64,000 bases of DNA from Oceanobacillus halophilus (lineage in GTDB: Bacteria > Bacillota > Bacilli > Bacillales > Amphibacillaceae), in assembly GCF_003628505.1 (NCBI RefSeq), contig NZ_RBZP01000005.1, positions 1 to 64,000 on the forward strand. Direction: 5' to 3'. Position 1 is the first letter of the stretch. Each line of letters starts with the position of its first letter. Both the position numbers and the translations under genes were made by a program. Below the pieces are notes generated by a model. That model did no database searches. It had not been told where the DNA came from and saw only the letters and a list, made by a program, of their open reading frames with translations. Shown piece by piece: positions 26,184 to 36,280 of the stretch.

Positions 26184-27140
26184 GTGAAGGCAATCATAAT
26201 AGGACTTTTGGGAGCATTATTTTTTTCTGTGACTTTTGTATTAAATCGTTCAATGGAACTAGAGGGCGGTAGTTGGGTATGGAGTGCATCATTAAGATTT
26301 TTCTTCATGCTTCCAATTTTATTTCTGATTGTAGGATATCAGAGAAATATACTACCCGTCATACGTCATCTAAAAAGGAATTATAAACCTTGGCTTTTAT
26401 GGAGTACCATTGGATTTGGTCTGTTCTACTCCCCACTCACTTTTGCTACGGTTTACGGACCAGGTTGGCTTGTTGCCGCTACCTTTCAGTTAACCATTGT
26501 TGCTGGTTCACTGCTTGTTCCCTTTTTAGCCAAAGATCAAAAACAAAAGATTCCCGTTCAAGGTATCATTATCTCCTTGATTATTTTAGCCGGAGTCTTT
26601 ATCATGCAGATGGAACATGCATCATCTGTTACACTAGTAAATGTTATTCTTTGTGTGGTCCCCCTTATCGTTTCAGCATTTGCTTATCCTTTAGGAAATC
26701 GGAAAATGATGGAGGTTGTGAATGGAGAACTTAACACTTTTCAAAGAATTCTAGGTATGACAATTGCCTCCATGCCTTTTTGGCTCTTACTTTCTGTATA
26801 TGGCTCTATCGTTCACGGATTACCCGATGGCAGGCAGATGTCACAGACGTTTATTGTTGCCATTTCATCTGGGATCATTGCAACTGCTTTATTTTTTTAT
26901 GCAACGGAACTAGTTCGTCACGATAATCAAAAACTTGCTGGAGTAGAGGCTACACAATCAGGAGAAGTAGTCTTTGCCTTGATTGGAGAGATACTTTTCT
27001 TAAGTTTAGCATTGCCGAGCTTCCTATCTTTTATAGGAATGATACTCGTTATAGCAGGAATGATTTTGCATAGTATAGTATCTTCTATAGGAAAACAGAA
27101 AAAGACCCCCGTTATTAATAAGATATCAGGAGAAAACTAG
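26184..27140 (+). CDS. DMT superfamily transporter (EmrE-type multidrug efflux family)
   Basis: 318-residue integral membrane protein with ten predicted helices arranged as two five-helix repeats, starting LLGALFFSVTFVLNRSME, the signature of the multidrug resistance efflux branch of drug/metabolite transporters. GVEATQSGEVVFALIGE in the second half is a conserved repeat segment. GTG 26184 has AGGAGG 9 nt upstream. It is a lone + strand gene that shares a terminator with the convergent hydrolase. Substrate unknown. Confidence 0.82.
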   Translation: MKAIIIGLLGALFFSVTFVLNRSMELEGGSWVWSASLRFFFMLPILFLIVGYQRNILPVIRHLKRNYKPWLLWSTIGFGLFYSPLTFATVYGPGWLVAATFQLTIVAGSLLVPFLAKDQKQKIPVQGIIISLIILAGVFIMQMEHASSVTLVNVILCVVPLIVSAFAYPLGNRKMMEVVNGELNTFQRILGMTIASMPFWLLLSVYGSIVHGLPDGRQMSQTFIVAISSGIIATALFFYATELVRHDNQKLAGVEATQSGEVVFALIGEILFLSLALPSFLSFIGMILVIAGMILHSIVSSIGKQKKTPVINKISGEN

Positions 27141-27173
27141 AACACTGCCAGTCTATTGCCAGCAGTGTTTTTA
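27141..27173. terminator. Bidirectional terminator
   Basis: AACACTGC...GCAGTGTT hairpin between two convergent genes; T run on the + side. Confidence 0.75.
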
Positions 27174-28124
27174 TCACTTTATCGTTTGCTTTATGAAGTC
27201 TACTAATCTATCCTGATATTCTTCGGTAGCAATGTCATAAGCATCTGTATGTCCTGCGCCAGGGACTAACCATAATTCCTTTCCCCCTGCAGCCGCTTCA
27301 TAAAGTTCTTTAGCCATCTCTGTTGGTACTAATTCATCTTCTTCGCCGTGAACAAGAAATATTGGAAGATTATTTTCTTTAACTTGATTTAATGCGGAGG
27401 CCTCTTCAAATGAATATCCTGATCTTATAACAGTCATGATACTTGTTAAATGAAGTAGCGGAAATGCCGGCAGATTATATAAATGCCTTAATTGGTGTGT
27501 TAATTCTTCTTTTACCGTTGTATACCCACTATCTGCAATAATTCCTTTTACTTCTTCTGGGAGGTCCTCCCCACTAGTCATTAATACGGCCGAAGCCCCC
27601 ATGGAATTACCGTGCATAAGAATTTGTTCAGATTTATATCTATCAATTAATAGCTCAATCCATCCAAGATAATCAAGACGATCATGCCAGCCATACCCAA
27701 TATAATCTCCTTCACTTTCCCCGTGCCCTCGTGCATCGGGAATTAGCACGTCAAATCCTTGATCATAATAAAACTTCGCATACTGCCCCATGCTCTCACT
27801 CGTTGAGCGGTATCCATGAGCAAGGATAACTGCTTTATTTTGAAGTGTATCATTTTCTATTAATTTTGCTTTTAATATTAAATCGTCGTATGATTCCAGT
27901 TCTATTAAAGTATGCTCCTGCTGGTCAAACCATACATTGGCTTCTTCTATGAGAGATTGATCTTGCGGACTGGCCATTACCTGCATTGTCTCCTCCCCAC
28001 GATACAACTCCACTGCCATTCCACGCTTGACAGCTTCTCCATAAAAGTAATTAACAACCAACAATAACATGACAAAGACAATGCCTACTACAACCAATGC
28101 TGTTTTTATTATTTTTCTCTTCAT
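27174..28124 (-). CDS. Membrane-anchored alpha/beta hydrolase (paralogue of 12802-13764)
   Basis: 316 residues with an N-terminal membrane anchor (KRKIIKTALVVVGIVFVMLL) and an extracytoplasmic hydrolase domain: triad S174 in HGNSMGA, D263 in EEDELVP, H292 in GAGHTDA. ARGHGESEGDYIGYGWHDRLD matches its paralogue nearly residue for residue. ATG 28124 follows GGGGGAGTG; the open frame upstream is ignored. It corresponds to lysophospholipase-like or S9-like surface hydrolases; the substrate is unknown. Its upstream region ends at a repeat element. Confidence 0.82.
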   Translation of the reverse strand: MKRKIIKTALVVVGIVFVMLLLVVNYFYGEAVKRGMAVELYRGEETMQVMASPQDQSLIEEANVWFDQQEHTLIELESYDDLILKAKLIENDTLQNKAVILAHGYRSTSESMGQYAKFYYDQGFDVLIPDARGHGESEGDYIGYGWHDRLDYLGWIELLIDRYKSEQILMHGNSMGASAVLMTSGEDLPEEVKGIIADSGYTTVKEELTHQLRHLYNLPAFPLLHLTSIMTVIRSGYSFEEASALNQVKENNLPIFLVHGEEDELVPTEMAKELYEAAAGGKELWLVPGAGHTDAYDIATEEYQDRLVDFIKQTIK

Positions 28125-28220
28125 CCCACTCCCCCAGATAACGATAATATTCATATTAACTATTTACCTATTAGTTTAGCATATGCCTTAACTATCTACT
28201 TCATAATTATTTAAAATCCA

Positions 28221-28730
28221 GGCTATTTTCTAAAGATTTGTTGTTTTTTGTAATATGACTTTGTTTTATATTTTGTATAGACTGTTGATATCTTTAATTC
28301 AGAATACTGCTTATCCCCCGCTACGGAAATACACTCCGCTTTCCGCGGGGAGCTGGTGAGCCTCCTTCGTGCTGAAAATCGTGTGCGCCTGCGTCTTCCA
28401 GTGATGCTTTGAAGCGGGCTTCCTCGGCGCAAGGGAGCAGGGAGGAATATTCAAGTAGTTCCCTCACTACGTAGTCTCACCGATGCTCTTCTTCCCGCAG
28501 GACAAGGAACACTTCGGCAGGGTTACATCGCACGCAGAAAAAGTGCTCTTCTTTTTCAAGGAAGTGGGTTTCTTCCGAGGAGGCTGAGGCCGTGTCTGCG
28601 GAAAGCGAAGTATTCTGCCGGAGCGAATGCCAGCAGAAAACATTCATAAGTGAAAGTGAGAGATAACTATTCTTAATTAAATAAATTAGGAATCTCTAAC
28701 AATTACGACATTAATAAAGCAACAAAATTG
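28221..28730. repeat. MITE-like element, alpha-left/beta-right chimera
   Basis: Starts GGCTATTTTCTAAAGATTTG (L-end), carries the left arm of the alpha module, one copy of the roughly 70-bp inner block (28494-28563), then the right arm of the beta module and an R-type end that decays after GCAACAAAA. Compared with the full copy at 20905-21681, everything between the two inner blocks is missing, as expected for recombination between direct repeats. The right flanking duplication is not preserved. Confidence 0.85.
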
Positions 28731-28805
28731 CTTTTACATTTGCATTCACTCCAATAGAATATTACGCCATCCGTAGCTGGTAATAGCACTATCCAGAACC
28801 AAATG

Positions 28806-28832
28806 AAAAAGAGCATCACCACTAATGGTGAT
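28806..28832 (-). terminator. Terminator of pbuX
   Basis: ATCACCATTAGTGGTGAT stem then GCTCTTTTTC on the - strand. Confidence 0.8.
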
Positions 28833-28848
28833 ACCCTTGTCATCGTTA

Positions 28849-30734
<1,886 letters not shown>

Positions 30735-30762
30735 TTAATTCCTTGATATTATTACATAACAG

Positions 30763-30957
30763 AAAAAGCTCAGGAAATTTGCTTCTGCCTATGAAGAAGC
30801 AAATTTCCTGAGCTTTTGAACAAAACATGAGAAAATAAAATGAAAAAGATTATACAATCATTGCATATACTTAGTCATTATCCGCTTTTCATAGTCGGCT
30901 CATTTACGGTAAACCGGTAGAAACTTGCAGGCCATATCCCCGCGATTATATGAAAAT
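30763..30957 (-). promoter_or_regulatory. Guanine riboswitch with terminator
   Basis: The aptamer occupies 30886-30957: P1 arms TTTTCATA/TATGAAAA, and conserved loops TATAATCGCGGGGATATGG, GTTTCTACCGG and AAATGAGCCGACTATG. The specificity base (position 74 of the B. subtilis xpt numbering) is C, predicting guanine or hypoxanthine rather than adenine. The expression platform is a very strong hairpin AAAAGCTCAGGAAATTTGC... with a T run (30763-30817). Ligand binding would stabilise the terminator and switch off xpt-pbuX. Confidence 0.95.
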
Positions 30958-30982
30958 AGTATTCAATTAAGATGATGTTACT

Positions 30983-31010
30983 AGTATAGCATGGAATAAT
31001 TATATTGCAA
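30983..31010 (-). promoter_or_regulatory. xpt-pbuX promoter
   Basis: TTGCAA (31005-31010) and TATACT (30983-30988) spaced by 16 nt on the - strand, just upstream of the aptamer. Confidence 0.65.
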
Positions 31011-31075
31011 CCCGAACATTATTCAAAAAAACTTTCAAATAATTCGGATACCAAGATTTCAAAGAATTAAAATGA

Positions 31076-31444
31076 TTACTTCCATTCTAACATTTCTATT
31101 CGATTACCAAAAGGATCTGATAAGTAGAATCTATTTGCCTCTGGAAGTTTATTGTCGACCTGAAAAACGACGTCCTTGTCTTTAAGGTATGTTTTCATTT
31201 GTTCTATATTTTGTACCAAAATAGCTGGATGTGCTTTTCTAGCGGGTATAAAAGGAGATTCTATTCCGAGATGGATTTCCACTGTACCTGCTTTAAACCA
31301 TACACCTCCATTTTCCTTCAACAATGGAGGCTTTTCCAATTCTTCAAATCCTAACAAATCAACGTAAAATTTACGTGCCTTTTCTTCCCCTCCAGCTGGT
31401 GCAGCTAATTGAACATGTTCTATCTTTTCGTATTTAAAATTCAT
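31076..31444 (-). CDS. VOC family protein (glyoxalase/dioxygenase superfamily)
   Basis: 122-residue single vicinal-oxygen-chelate domain. HVQLAAP near the start, VEIHLGIE in the middle and NRIEMLEWK at the end supply the usual metal ligands H, H and E; FYLSDPFGNRIE is the hallmark C-terminal segment. ATG 31444 follows GGGAGGGG. A lone gene of unknown substrate; family members include glyoxalases, fosfomycin-resistance enzymes and dioxygenases. Confidence 0.8.
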   Translation of the reverse strand: MNFKYEKIEHVQLAAPAGGEEKARKFYVDLLGFEELEKPPLLKENGGVWFKAGTVEIHLGIESPFIPARKAHPAILVQNIEQMKTYLKDKDVVFQVDNKLPEANRFYLSDPFGNRIEMLEWK

Positions 31445-31569
31445 CAAAACCCCTCCCTTTTATAATAATAAGTATATCAAGGAGCATAGCTGAGAAGTGA
31501 TATCGATTTGTTATCGTAATGAAGAAGAATTACTTATAATAAAAAAGGAATATAATTTCTTAGACCATT

Positions 31570-31804
31570 AAAAAGACTAGCCCCAAAAAAGGAACTAGTC
31601 TTAGAAATTCACTATGTAGTACAGCCACAATTGCCGTATTTATATAATAAAAAGTTTTAAACCACCACTTCACAAAGTGGGTGTTCGCAGAAATCTTCCT
31701 GCCTTCCGTTCCAGTTGACGGCCCGGCATTAGGATTCCGATGTAAAACTCCCTATTATTCGATTAGAGGTTAAAACTTAATTAAATACGCACAATGTAGC
31801 TTGT
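31570..31804 (-). ncRNA. Rod-shaped noncoding RNA, candidate 6S RNA
   Basis: An independent transcription unit without an open frame. Promoter TTGTCA-17-TATTAT starts it near 31804; AAGACTAGTTCC...GGGGCTAGTCTT plus a T run ends it near 31570, about 235 nt. The two ends pair over some 40 positions (ACAAGCTACA...CGTATTTA...AAGTTTTAA with its counterpart), leaving a central bubble that contains AGTTTTACATCGG on the 5' side and a small CCACTTTGTGAAGTGG hairpin on the 3' side, then an apical stem GGAATCC...GATTTC. Closing stem, bubble with 3' hairpin and terminal stem is the 6S architecture. Identity as 6S is inference. Confidence 0.6.
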
Positions 31805-31810
31805 ATTTAT

Positions 31811-31839
31811 ATAATACCCTGTTTAGTTCGATATGACAA
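31811..31839 (-). promoter_or_regulatory. Promoter of the rod-shaped RNA
   Basis: TTGTCA at 31834-31839 and TATTAT at 31811-31816 with a 17-nt spacer on the - strand. Confidence 0.7.
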
Positions 31840-31860
31840 TAGTAAATTCCTACCAATTCA

Positions 31861-32109
31861 TTAAAATAATAACTCAAACACTTCTGTAAGCTGTTCTACT
31901 CTTTCATCATTTTGTACATTCTTAGCGTAGTTTAATTCATTTTCTAAGACATTGTCTAAATACGCAATTTCTTCTTCATCTAAATCCTCAACAAACTGTT
32001 CCTCACTCTTATACTCTTTCTGCTCCAATTTCCTAAGTATATGCTGACATATCTCGTTTTCACTATAATTAGCCAACGATTCACGCAAATACTTTAACGT
32101 TTTATCTAT
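31861..32109 (-). CDS. Hypothetical acidic helical protein with apparent ATA start
   Basis: Function not recognised. The frame reads (M)DKTLKYLRESLANYS and continues as an acidic, helical protein (EEQFVEDLDEEEIAYLDNVLENE) ending VFELLF; 82 residues from ATA 32109. That ATA lies 9 nt after GAGGTG (32119-32124), whereas the first conventional start, TTG 32088, has no ribosome site and would give 75 residues. The ribosome site follows the sspL stop by only 5 nt, so both genes are probably one sporulation-time transcript. A mis-read base at the start codon is possible. Confidence 0.65.
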   Translation of the reverse strand: MDKTLKYLRESLANYSENEICQHILRKLEQKEYKSEEQFVEDLDEEEIAYLDNVLENELNYAKNVQNDERVEQLTEVFELLF

Positions 32110-32129
32110 GACGGTTCACCTCTTGTTAA

Positions 32130-32264
32130 CTAAATCTTTGTATTTTTCTTTTTGGCACGTTGTTCAAGCTGAGATTTTGGCTGCTGATCTGCCACATCTT
32201 CCGTTAACCCCTGGGGATTAATACTAGTATTCACTCTTTTTTTACTTCGCTTTTTATCTGTCAT
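32130..32264 (-). CDS. sspL: Small acid-soluble spore protein L
   Basis: 44-residue basic protein: MTDKKRSKKRVNTSINPQGL, an acidic middle, and a tail KSQLEQRAKKKNTKI. The VTPQG...PKTELEERAKKSNTKR layout of B. subtilis SspL is matched in order and spacing. SspL is a minor spore-core protein made under forespore-specific control. GGAGGTG lies 7 nt upstream of ATG 32264. Its presence supports an endospore former. It precedes the acidic protein gene at 20 nt. Confidence 0.9.
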   Translation of the reverse strand: MTDKKRSKKRVNTSINPQGLTEDVADQQPKSQLEQRAKKKNTKI

Positions 32265-32320
32265 TTGAACACCTCCAATTATTAGTGTTTCTAAAATTTA
32301 TTTATGTATGCTTCGTGATT

Positions 32321-32354
32321 AAAAAAAGAACGGTACCATTACGGCCCGTTCTTT
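32321..32354 (-). terminator. Terminator of the acyl-CoA synthetase gene
   Basis: AAAGAACGG...CCGTTCTTT stem followed by T7 on the - strand. Confidence 0.8.
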
Positions 32355-32359
32355 CATTT

Positions 32360-33964
32360 CTATTCTTTTGCTAACCCTTCGTATTTGTCGCGCAATGTCC
32401 TTTTTAGAACTTTTCCACTTGGGTTTTTCGGTAACTCTTTTGTGACCTCCACATATTTTGGAACTTTAAATTTAGACAGATTCGCTTTACAGAATTCCAA
32501 AACATCTTCCTTTGTGAAGGTATATCCGTCTTTTGGAACGATGATTGCTGTGATTGCCTCAATCCAATAGGCATCAGGAATTCCAATAACCGCAACTTCT
32601 GAGACACCTTCCATCTGGTAAATAGCTTCTTCCACTTCTCTGCTGGAAACATTAACACCACCAGTATTAATCATGTCTTTTTTACGGTCAATTATCGTTA
32701 TATAGCCATCTTCATCCATAACCCCTAAATCGCCACTATGAAACCATCCATTTCTAAAAGCTTCTGCCGTTTTTTCTGGAGCATGTAAATACCCCTTCAT
32801 CGCATGTGGTGTACGATGCACAATCTCTCCAATTTCTCCACGAGCAACTTCTACATCATTTTCGTCTACAATTCTTGTCTGACAATTCAGTACAGGCATT
32901 CCTGCTGACCCTAGTTTTGTTAATTGGTCCTCAGGCTGCAGAACTGTTACCAAAGGCGCTACTTCTGTCTGTCCATAACAATTCCAAAGTTCTACATTCG
33001 GAAGACGTTCACTCAATTCTTTAATTACTTCACGAGGCATAATAGCTGCCCCGTAATATCCTTTTCGTAATGTAGACAAGTCACGTTTATCAAAATCCGG
33101 ATGACGGAGTAATGAAATCCAAACGGTAGGTGGGCAAAATAAGGATGTTACTTTTTCTTCTTCAATCGTTTTTAAAATGATTTCCGGTGTCGCTGAACTT
33201 AACACAATACCACTTGAACCTACATAAATACTTGGACCCAAGAACACGTGAAGCTGGGCACTATGATAAAGTGGTAAGGCATGAATAACGACATCTTTCT
33301 TATTAATATTCGCATCAATAATTGTGCTGACATACTCGCTTATGATACTTTTGTGTGTCAGCATCACACCTTTTGGCTTCGACTCTGTTCCACTTGTATA
33401 AAGTACATGCGCAAGATCATCATCTGCAATATCTATATCCACAAGTTCCGTAGATTTCCCATCTCGTGCCACGGATAATGGTGTCCAATCTGATAATTCT
33501 CCTTTATATGAGGGTAGTGTATCCATTAAATATTTAAATTTAATATCTAATGTACTCGAAGCCTCGTCTAACACTTTGGCATATTCCAGTGAGGCTAGAA
33601 ATCCAGTTGCTCCAGCATGCTCTAATATATACTGTATATCACTTACACTTAGCATATAATTTACAGGAATCATGACAGCTCCAACACGAGCTAAGGCAAA
33701 ATTTGCTAGCACAAAATCTCGACTGTTCTTTGAAAGAACCGTAATCATATCCCCTTTTTTTACTCCATCTGCCAAAAAAGCTTGAGCTGTCTGGTTCACT
33801 AAATTATCTAATTCTCGAAATGTTAATCTTTCACCATTGTAAGCAATTGCATCTTTATCAGGATATCGATCTGTTGTCCTGCTTAATAAATCACCTAAAG
33901 TATTTCTTCGCGCGCGTTCCAGCGTTTTACTTAATTCCAATTCCTCATTAGATTTCACACTCAT
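32360..33964 (-). CDS. Acyl-CoA synthetase (AMP-forming, fatty-acid--CoA ligase-like)
   Basis: 534-residue ANL-superfamily enzyme that activates a carboxylic acid as acyl-AMP and transfers it to CoA. Motifs: LYTSGTESKPKGVM (phosphate loop, about residues 178-190), YGQTE (A5), GWFHSGDLGVMDEDGYITIIDRKKDMI (A7-A8 hinge), and the catalytic lysine in KNPSGKVLKR near the C-terminus. Length is standard. AGGAGTG precedes ATG 33964. It is a single gene bounded by a repeat upstream and a terminator downstream. Chain-length preference is not visible. Confidence 0.9.
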   Translation of the reverse strand: MSVKSNEELELSKTLERARRNTLGDLLSRTTDRYPDKDAIAYNGERLTFRELDNLVNQTAQAFLADGVKKGDMITVLSKNSRDFVLANFALARVGAVMIPVNYMLSVSDIQYILEHAGATGFLASLEYAKVLDEASSTLDIKFKYLMDTLPSYKGELSDWTPLSVARDGKSTELVDIDIADDDLAHVLYTSGTESKPKGVMLTHKSIISEYVSTIIDANINKKDVVIHALPLYHSAQLHVFLGPSIYVGSSGIVLSSATPEIILKTIEEEKVTSLFCPPTVWISLLRHPDFDKRDLSTLRKGYYGAAIMPREVIKELSERLPNVELWNCYGQTEVAPLVTVLQPEDQLTKLGSAGMPVLNCQTRIVDENDVEVARGEIGEIVHRTPHAMKGYLHAPEKTAEAFRNGWFHSGDLGVMDEDGYITIIDRKKDMINTGGVNVSSREVEEAIYQMEGVSEVAVIGIPDAYWIEAITAIIVPKDGYTFTKEDVLEFCKANLSKFKVPKYVEVTKELPKNPSGKVLKRTLRDKYEGLAKE

Positions 33965-34043
33965 TTTACCACTCCTATAAAGAAAAATTGCTGTTAATCC
34001 GGTTGAATATTCTTTCTATTATTTTAATTCAGAACATAGTTTT

Positions 34044-34480
34044 TAGCAAATTTCTAAATAACAGCTTTTTTATAGTGTATCGCATCTTGTATACTGTGGA
34101 TTACTTTAATTCAGAATAGTGTACTTTCGTTTACGCTTATGAATGCTTTGTGCTACCATTCGCTCCGGCAGAATACTTCGGTTTCCACAGGCACGGCCTC
34201 AGCCTCCCTCGCAACAAACCGTAACTGCGCCTGCATTTGCTAGTAACGCTTCGAAGTAGGCTTTCTCGGCGCAAGGTTCAAAGAAGCTTAATCAAGTGGT
34301 GCCCTTACTGCGGAGGCTTCGGACACGTGCTCTTCCCGCAGTGCGACAACACGAGGAGGCTCACCAGCCGCCCACGGAAAGCGTAGTGTATTTCCGTAGC
34401 GGATATAAAGCACTATTCTTAATTAACTAAATCCACAATTTCTATCAACACGACATCGTAATATAGCAATCCCACTTACG
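34044..34480. repeat. MITE-like element, beta-left/alpha-right chimera
   Basis: Degenerate L-type end (AGCAAATTTCTAAATAACAG...), beta left arm (CATTCGCTCCGGCAGAATAC), a reshuffled core, then alpha right arm (GGAAAGCGTAGTGTATTTCC) and an R-type end. Relative to its ends the core runs opposite to the copies at 20905 and 28221. No clear flanking duplication. The remaining 117 nt to the next gene show nothing else. Confidence 0.78.
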
Positions 34481-34597
34481 AAATGAACTAATTTTGTTCC
34501 TTCTTTTATAGATTCTGAACTATATATGATGGTTGTTGCTTTTTACCGATGTGGATATTACCCTGTTAATGTCAGCTACTCAATCAATTACGATTGC

Positions 34598-35317
34598 CTA
34601 ATGAGTGATTTTCGGAATCTTAATATTTTCTCTTTTTAGGGAAACATGAAATGTATGATTCTGATCAACCGCTGCATAAAATACTTCTTCCATATCCTCA
34701 ATTCCTGCACTATTCAACTGTTCTTTCACCCAATTTTCGTCTAAATTAAAATCTTCAAGCACTTCTTCATATATCTTTCCTTCAATAATTACCGGTAACG
34801 TGAATTCTGGCTGTTTATTAAAGATATTTATATCTTCTAAAACAACATTGGATTTACTTGCCGTTTTTAATACAGATAATTTCCCATTGGCTTCTATGAT
34901 TCCTAACTTTACTGCACGCAGATCAAAAACATCCTTTTCTCTTAACATCATTAATAAATTGTCAATAGAGTAATTAATATCTTTTAAATTCTCGGTTATA
35001 AATTTCCCATCTTTAATAACAACGGTAGGTTCAAATGTAGCAAGCTTTCCAAACTTCCTATTGCTGATTTTCCCTTTTACCACGATTTTCTGTAATATAG
35101 CTATTAAAATAATTGCTATCGCTGTATGTATATGTTCTATTTTTGGGTCCGCAATATCAGCCCCTACGACCGAACCAAGAGACAACAATATCAAGAAATC
35201 AAATATTGGAAGTTCCCCGATAGATCGTTTTCCCATAAATAATGTAGCCAATAACATTAATGGCAATATCGTGAAAACTCTTCCAAATAAAATTAAAAAC
35301 TCTTTTAGAAAATCCAA
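34598..35317 (-). CDS. YetF/YrbG family membrane protein (DUF421)
   Basis: 239 residues with three N-terminal helices (LFGRVFTILPLMLLATLFMG, DFLILLSLGSVVGADIA, HTAIAIILIAILQ) and a cytoplasmic two-part domain containing NYSIDNLLMMLREKDVFDLRAVKLGIIEANGKLSV, the hallmark of this family. MGKRSIGEL after the first helix is also conserved. Several family members occur in spore-forming bacilli; function is poorly defined. It starts at TTG 35317 behind GGAGGTG. Confidence 0.85.
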   Translation of the reverse strand: MDFLKEFLILFGRVFTILPLMLLATLFMGKRSIGELPIFDFLILLSLGSVVGADIADPKIEHIHTAIAIILIAILQKIVVKGKISNRKFGKLATFEPTVVIKDGKFITENLKDINYSIDNLLMMLREKDVFDLRAVKLGIIEANGKLSVLKTASKSNVVLEDINIFNKQPEFTLPVIIEGKIYEEVLEDFNLDENWVKEQLNSAGIEDMEEVFYAAVDQNHTFHVSLKRENIKIPKITH

Positions 35318-35452
35318 CCAGACACCTCCGATTCACAACTGATGTGTTCACTATTAAATTGTGTTTAAGTTAAAAAAACTATGCAGGTGTCGCTATACAA
35401 TTTAATTCTTTGAATATGATTATGATAGGATATAAAAAAGGGGAGATTTTAA

Positions 35453-35608
35453 ATGCAGAATGAATATTTTGTTGGTTGGGGAACCTTAGCATTGATAAAT
35501 GCTGGCTTGGCACAAGGGAAAAATCGAACCGGACTTAATTGGTTTTTACTTTCACTCGTACTAGGACCTGTTGCAACCTTTATCCTGTTATTTGTAGAAA
35601 AACGTTAA
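35453..35608 (+). CDS. Small hydrophobic protein, 51 residues
   Basis: Not recognised as a named family. One or two membrane helices: residues 7-18 (VGWGTLALINAG) and 29-47 (WFLLSLVLGPVATFILLF), with a polar turn AQGKNRTGLN between and the basic end EKR. Phospholipase-D-nuclease-N-like or superinfection-immunity-like small proteins share the GR..WF...LGP pattern. AAAAGGGGAG precedes ATG 35453, and a strong terminator follows, so it is a real monocistronic gene. Confidence 0.75.
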   Translation: MQNEYFVGWGTLALINAGLAQGKNRTGLNWFLLSLVLGPVATFILLFVEKR

Positions 35609-35610
35609 AA

Positions 35611-35645
35611 AGCACACAAAGCTTGTGTGCTAATTCTTTTATTTT
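35611..35645. terminator. Bidirectional terminator
   Basis: AGCACACAAAGCTTGTGTGCT perfect hairpin with T-rich tails on both strands, serving the 51-residue gene and the convergent exonuclease gene. Confidence 0.85.
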
Positions 35646-36253
35646 ATATATAATTTTTTTCTTTGGCGTTTTCTTTTTACTTTCGGAGGGACGTAGCCTC
35701 GCTCATAAATTCTTCCTTTTGCCATCTGCAAGTCTTCCAAAATAGTATCAACAGAATCTGTTTCATAATGCTCCATAGTCTTCATCATAACTTGCGCTGC
35801 AACTCGCGCATCCTCCAGGGCATGATGATGCTCCAAATTAAAGCCGTGAAACTCTGCTAACGTGTTTAACTTGTGATTCTCTAAATCCGGCCAAATTTTT
35901 TGGGAGAGTTTTACGGTACATAGATAATCCAACTCTGGATAAGGTAACTGGAAATAGTCCAACGTATTTCGTATGACACTCATATCAAAGCTGGCATTAT
36001 GCGCTATAACCAGATTATTTGTTAGAAATTCATCTAATCTGGGCCACAACTCACTAAAGGTTGGCGCATCCAGAACATCCTGTTCATCTATTCCATGAAT
36101 GTACGTATTAAACGAGCTAAAAGCCATCATTGGATTAATTAAACTGTAAAACTCATCTAGGATTTCTTTCTCATTGGCAATTACTACCCCAATCGCACAC
36201 GGACTAAATCGTTTTTCATTGGCTGTCTCAAAATCAATTGATACAAAATTCAT
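35639..36253 (-). CDS. DnaQ-like 3'-5' exonuclease (DEDDh)
   Basis: 204-residue exonuclease domain. Exo I is FVSIDFETAN (D7, E9), Exo II VIAHNASFDMSVI, and Exo III HHALEDARVAA with the DEDDh histidine and aspartate. It resembles polymerase III epsilon-like stand-alone exonucleases of Bacilli. The C-terminus is very basic (PPKVKRKRQRKKLYIK), possibly for nucleic-acid binding. GGCGGAG precedes ATG 36253, with the HEPN-like/CBS gene 27 nt upstream in the same direction. Confidence 0.88.
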   Translation of the reverse strand: MNFVSIDFETANEKRFSPCAIGVVIANEKEILDEFYSLINPMMAFSSFNTYIHGIDEQDVLDAPTFSELWPRLDEFLTNNLVIAHNASFDMSVIRNTLDYFQLPYPELDYLCTVKLSQKIWPDLENHKLNTLAEFHGFNLEHHHALEDARVAAQVMMKTMEHYETDSVDTILEDLQMAKGRIYERGYVPPKVKRKRQRKKLYIK

Positions 36254-36280
36254 CGTATTCTCCGCCTTCTCTTTCTTCTA

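Noticed and set aside
31636-31750. + strand RNA at the rod-shaped RNA locus (GTGTTCGC recalls Gram-negative 6S)
   Set aside because: The + strand has no promoter or terminator around it, whereas the - strand has both at the right places.
32385-33478. Open frames on the + strand opposite the acyl-CoA synthetase gene
   Set aside because: They are antisense shadows of a long conserved gene with no ribosome sites or recognisable motifs.
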